Assembly (NCBI GenBank): GCA_910579015.1
Contig: CAJTRO010000063.1
Location: 1 to 17,524, forward strand
Reading direction: 5' to 3'
DNA from: an uncultured Dorea sp.
GTDB lineage: Bacteria > Bacillota_A > Clostridia > Lachnospirales > Lachnospiraceae
Length of the DNA stretch: 17,524 nt
The first letter of the stretch is position 1, and the number at the start of each line of letters is the position of its first letter. Shown here in pieces: positions 14,813 through 17,524 of the stretch. Under the pieces are notes generated by a model that worked only from the letters and a program-made list of their open reading frames with translations, ran no database searches and was not told where the DNA came from. Position numbers and translations under genes: made by a program.

Positions 14813-14917
14813 AAAACCATCCTTCTTTCTTCTGATATTATTCTCCCGCACCAGAAACCCGGTGCATTCCTTCTCCGGTGCCTCTGTCTGTGACAGTTTG
14901 ATCTGACACATGGAAAT

Positions 14918-14923
14918 ATTATA
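14918..14923 (-). promoter_or_regulatory. Possible -10 of the PHP gene
   Basis: The minus strand reads TATAAT about 105 bp before the PHP start. No convincing -35 is visible, so support is limited to the -10 match and the position in the divergent intergenic region. Confidence 0.3.
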
Positions 14924-14996
14924 CAGTATATATCCAACTTTTTCTACACAATCTATTCTTAAAATTATAAACCAAATATTTAAGGGGGATTCAACA

Positions 14997-15200
14997 ATGA
15001 AGAAAGTTGATAAAGAAAACCAGAGAATTATAGACGAATATGATTACCTGTCCAACGCCGCCTCCTCCCAGGACTGCACCGGACTGATCCCGTCCGAACC
15101 TGTATCCGAGGCAGAGATTGAGTCCTATGAGGACCTGTATCACTTCCTCCCTCCCAACGGAAAAGCGGCATCCATCAAGCCCGGCAAACAGCATGATTAA
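14997..15200 (+). CDS. Small conserved-looking protein of unknown function
   Basis: A 67-aa hydrophilic, acidic protein: MKKVDKENQRIIDEYDYL, then SQDCTGLIPSEPVSEAEIE and ESYEDLYHFLPPN. No signal peptide or membrane segment. The ATG at 14997 was chosen because AAGGGGG lies 8 nt upstream; the longer frame from 14910 lacks a binding site. The sequence looks like those of small Lachnospiraceae proteins, but I cannot name a family. The single Cys and conserved-looking CTGLIP motif are the most distinctive features. The next plus-strand gene starts 110 bp downstream and may be co-transcribed, though it has its own possible -10. Confidence 0.75.
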   Translation: MKKVDKENQRIIDEYDYLSNAASSQDCTGLIPSEPVSEAEIESYEDLYHFLPPNGKAASIKPGKQHD

Positions 15201-15286
15201 CCGCATCTGTCCCCGGCAGAGTGTCTGTAAAGGGACCGCATTCATATGTCCGGCTTCTGCGAACCTTAAGAAGCATCCGGCATATA

Positions 15287-15312
15287 ATAATGAAAAACGG
15301 AGTTTTCATTAT
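15287..15312 (+). promoter_or_regulatory. Perfect 10-bp stem-loop holding the ribosome binding site
   Basis: Arms ATAATGAAAA (15287-15296) and TTTTCATTAT (15303-15312) flank the loop ACGGAG, which is the Shine-Dalgarno site for the ATG at 15311. The 3' arm ends inside the start codon. If the mRNA begins upstream it could hide the start site; if transcription starts from TATAAT at 15283-15288 the site would instead act as a DNA palindrome at the start point. Confidence 0.55.
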
Positions 15313-15787
15313 GCCTTCATTTAATCTGGTTCCTGTAAACGGAGTCATCCAGAGTGTCACTGAATTCAACAATAACTGCTGTATGCTTATGACAGCCGTC
15401 CGCAATTCTGACGGAATCACCAATTTCGTCGTCAGTCCTGATACTTATGTGATCGGAGAAGTGCGGTTAAGGGCGGGGATGAACGTCACGGCGTTCTATG
15501 ATGCAGACCTGCCGGTCCCGCTGATCTTCCCGCCGCAGTACCAGGCCATGTTCATCGGACGCAGGAATCCGCAGGAGACGGTATACGCCGGTGTATTCGA
15601 CGATAATCTCGAAGCACTTGACGGTTCGCTGAAGCTGAATATCGGACGCTCCACTCAGATCGTCACGTCAAACGGCCAGCCGTTCAACTGCCCTCTCAGC
15701 GGGCAGACGCTGATTGTTTACTATTCTGCCACAACAAGGAGCATACCTCCTCAGACTACGCCTCGTAAAATAATTGTGATCTGTTAA
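15311..15787 (+). CDS. Conserved clostridial protein of unknown function (158 aa)
   Basis: The product begins MPSFNLVPVNGVIQSV and has a strongly beta-strand pattern, with VIGEVRLRAGMNVTAFYDADLPVPLIFPPQY in the middle and YYSATTRSIPPQTTPRKIIVIC at the end. I recall similar proteins in many clostridia, without a known function. It has no signal peptide or clear membrane segment. The start is set by ACGGAG 8 nt before the ATG; the longer frame from 15221 is not supported. An unusual perfect hairpin covers this binding site. The last 120 bp are overlapped antisense by the run-on frame of the recombinase. tRNA-Ala follows 46 bp later on the same strand. Confidence 0.8.
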   Translation: MPSFNLVPVNGVIQSVTEFNNNCCMLMTAVRNSDGITNFVVSPDTYVIGEVRLRAGMNVTAFYDADLPVPLIFPPQYQAMFIGRRNPQETVYAGVFDDNLEALDGSLKLNIGRSTQIVTSNGQPFNCPLSGQTLIVYYSATTRSIPPQTTPRKIIVIC

Positions 15788-17524
15788 AAAATACTCTTTC
15801 CTCCCGCTCGTTTTTGTGTTATACTTATTGTATGGGGCATTAGCGCAGTTGGGAGCGCGCCACACTGGCAGTGTGGAGGCCACGGGTTCAAGTCCCGTAT
15901 GCTCCACCAGAAAGTTCTTACTCCAACCCTTACCAAAAAATTTTGATAAACGGTTGGGTATTGATGATAAGAGGCTCGTGAGCATTTGCTCACGAGCCTC
16001 TTCGTTGACTTTTACAGAGTTGTATTGTGACACTTCGTTCTTAACTGGTTCTACCAGCATGGTAAACGGTTCGGCAAATTCCGCCGTTACTTTTCCATCA
16101 GAGCCAATCAGCAAACGCTTAAAAATTGCCTGGTTCATCATTTTTTTCATATTATCATTTGCCATGCGGTAAGTTTCCCCGCAATTCTCGATTAAGTCTA
16201 TCGCATCACCAAGCCGCTCTATGATCGTAGTAAAGGTATAATCATAGGCTTTTATCTGGTGAACGATAGCGGTGAGTTGCTTGGCGATTTTCTGTTGCTC
16301 ACTTTTAAGGAGGTCGAGCGGGATAGCGTCATTGTAATGCGCCTCCAACAGTTTCTTACGCTTTCGTTCTAACTTATCCTTTTCCCGGCGCAGCCCGTCT
16401 AACTCTGCGGAGTATTTGTCCTGTTCAGCCTCTATATTCTGTCTTAGCCAAGTCTCTAGATAATTTGCTATTTTAGGCGGAAAAGAGTAGTTATTATAAA
16501 TCTGTTCCACCTGTCTTTCGACATCCGCAATTAACACTGCCCGCTGTTTGCAGTCTGTACGCTTATTGTGCCGCCCGCCACAGACGAAATAAGGATAACG
16601 CACTCCGCTACGAGATTTTGTGTAATTGATGAACATCCGTGACCCGCAGTTTTTGCAGAAAACACTGCCCTTTAAGAAGTGCGGGTGTTCACGAGTACGT
16701 TCACCGTTGGTATGTGCTTCCAATATATCTTGTACTTGCTGCCAGGTGTCGGCATCCACCAGTGTCGGGTGCGTTCCGTTGTATTCTACGCCTTGGTACG
16801 GCACAATACCCTTGTAATAGGGATTGATTAGTACCTTGTCCAGGGATTTTTTGCTAATGGGTTGGGACGGAATTCTGGGTGTGGCGCGGGTAGTTAAACC
16901 GCAGGCTGCCAGATGTTCCGCTAAATCCTGCACCGTCCAATTACCAGTGGCATATTCCTCAAACGCCAGCTTAATGAGTGGGGCGCGTTCATCATCCACT
17001 ATTACGGTACGTTCCTCACGCCCCTTCTCGTCCATGCGTCGGATATTGAGATAGCCAAGCGGTGCGCGGCTGGGCGTGCCACCGCTCTTCACTTTCTCAT
17101 TCAGCCCCTTTTTGACCTCATTTGCCAGGTTCTGTGAGTAAAATTCTGCGATGGAACTCATGATGCCATGGAGTAGCATTCCTGCTGGAGTGTCATCAAT
17201 GCTTTCCGAGGCGGATACCAGTTGAACTCCGCATTCACGCAAAGTGCGCATAATATCAACGTCATCACCGCGATTCCGAGCGAGACGGTCAACCTTATGT
17301 ACAATTACGTAGTCTACCCTGTCAGCATTTTCCTTCACGTATTCCAGCATTTTCTGGAGTTCCGGGCGGTCAGCGGATTTAGCGGAAGTTCCCCGGTCAA
17401 CAAACTCCTTACCGACCATCGCGCCCATAGAAAGCGCCTTTTTCTTGTTGGCTTCCCGCTGGGCTGGAATAGAAAAACCCTCATCAGCACCGCCGCCACG
17501 CTCTGCCTGCCCGCGCGTAGAGAC
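15668..17524 (-). CDS. Large serine recombinase (site-specific integrase), 5' end beyond window
   Basis: The frame is open to the window edge, so the gene is partial (618 codons seen). The first visible codons read VSTRGQAERGG, the N-terminal resolvase motif with the catalytic Ser at residue 2 of this fragment, then GFSIPAQREA, VDRLARNRGDD and GTSAKSADRPELQKML. A Recombinase domain with PLGYLNIRR follows, then a zinc ribbon (CKNCGSRM...CGGRHNKRTDC) and a coiled coil (AELDGLRREKDKLERKRKKLLEAHY). The frame has no stop before 15668, so it runs antisense through tRNA-Ala (15834-15909) and into the unknown gene. The true end of the element-encoded part is probably near 15910-15960, with the rest a host-derived tail created by integration. 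The internal ATG at 17428 is not the start. Confidence 0.9.
   Translation of the reverse strand, partial: VSTRGQAERGGGADEGFSIPAQREANKKKALSMGAMVGKEFVDRGTSAKSADRPELQKMLEYVKENADRVDYVIVHKVDRLARNRGDDVDIMRTLRECGVQLVSASESIDDTPAGMLLHGIMSSIAEFYSQNLANEVKKGLNEKVKSGGTPSRAPLGYLNIRRMDEKGREERTVIVDDERAPLIKLAFEEYATGNWTVQDLAEHLAACGLTTRATPRIPSQPISKKSLDKVLINPYYKGIVPYQGVEYNGTHPTLVDADTWQQVQDILEAHTNGERTREHPHFLKGSVFCKNCGSRMFINYTKSRSGVRYPYFVCGGRHNKRTDCKQRAVLIADVERQVEQIYNNYSFPPKIANYLETWLRQNIEAEQDKYSAELDGLRREKDKLERKRKKLLEAHYNDAIPLDLLKSEQQKIAKQLTAIVHQIKAYDYTFTTIIERLGDAIDLIENCGETYRMANDNMKKMMNQAIFKRLLIGSDGKVTAEFAEPFTMLVEPVKNEVSQYNSVKVNEEAREQMLTSLLSSIPNRLSKFFGKGWSKNFLVEHTGLEPVASTLPVWRAPNCANAPYNKYNTKTSGRKEYFLTDHNYFTRRSLRRYAPCCGRIVNNQRLPAERAVERLAV
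15834..15909 (+). tRNA. tRNA-Ala (anticodon GGC), CCA encoded
   Basis: All parts pair: acceptor GGGGCAT with ATGCTCC (with G3-U70, the alanine identity pair), D-stem GCGC/GCGC, anticodon stem CCACA/TGTGG with loop CTGGCAG (anticodon GGC), 5-nt variable loop, T-arm ACGGG/CCCGT with loop TTCAAGT, and 3' ACCA. Length is 76 nt. A TATACT -10 lies at 15820-15825. A serine-recombinase gene adjoins the 3' end. Confidence 0.96.
15969..16002. repeat. 15-bp perfect palindrome with 4-nt loop
   Basis: Arms AAGAGGCTCGTGAGC and GCTCACGAGCCTCTT are perfect around ATTT. It is inside the C-terminal coding region of the recombinase. No T-run follows on either strand, but the stem is very stable. It may be a terminator-like structure for the recombinase or tRNA transcript, or part of an attachment or excision signal. 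Confidence 0.7.

Overview
The window looks like chromosome from a gut-type clostridium, most likely Lachnospiraceae. The evidence is low-to-mid GC with AGGAGG-type ribosome binding sites, a ribD-ribE-ribBA-ribH operon behind an FMN riboswitch, a YerC/YecD-family regulator, a DUF1836 protein, clostridial conserved hypotheticals, and ParA/ParB/SymE-like genes of the sort carried on Firmicutes integrative conjugative elements (ICEs). No species is claimed.

Layout. Positions 1 to about 1940 are the end of a mobile element of lower GC: a truncated ParB-like gene, a ParA ATPase and a SymE/AbrB-like gene, all on the minus strand, with inverted repeats and a strong terminator. The element abuts the 3' end of rlmD (23S rRNA uracil-5-methyltransferase) and appears to supply the last ~27 codons and the terminator of that gene. 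Next come a NYN-LOTUS gene whose second LOTUS domain is broken by two frameshifts (3384-3574), a non-coding stretch, a small acidic-tailed membrane protein and the helicase pcrA. The riboflavin operon (7431-10966) is read leftward from a consensus promoter (11440-11468) through an FMN aptamer (11282-11419) and two successive intrinsic terminators. Upstream lies a MATE exporter, divergent from a DUF1836 putative regulator; their shared intergenic region holds back-to-back promoters, a 21-bp palindrome inside one of them, and a long hairpin in the MATE leader.

To the right are yerC and a YcdX-like PHP hydrolase (minus strand), two conserved-looking unknown genes (plus strand, 14997-15787) and tRNA-Ala(GGC). 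A second mobile element adjoins the tRNA: a large serine recombinase gene that runs off the right edge. Its reading frame continues antisense through the tRNA into chromosomal DNA.

How it fits together: a block of housekeeping genes sits between two integration events, and each event appears to have created a hybrid C-terminus (element DNA on rlmD, chromosomal DNA on the recombinase). The least explained material is regulatory: the DUF1836/MATE intergenic region, repeated TTACTGT motifs around yerC, and a perfect hairpin over the ribosome binding site of the 158-aa unknown gene. I found no CRISPR array and no obviously new multi-gene system.
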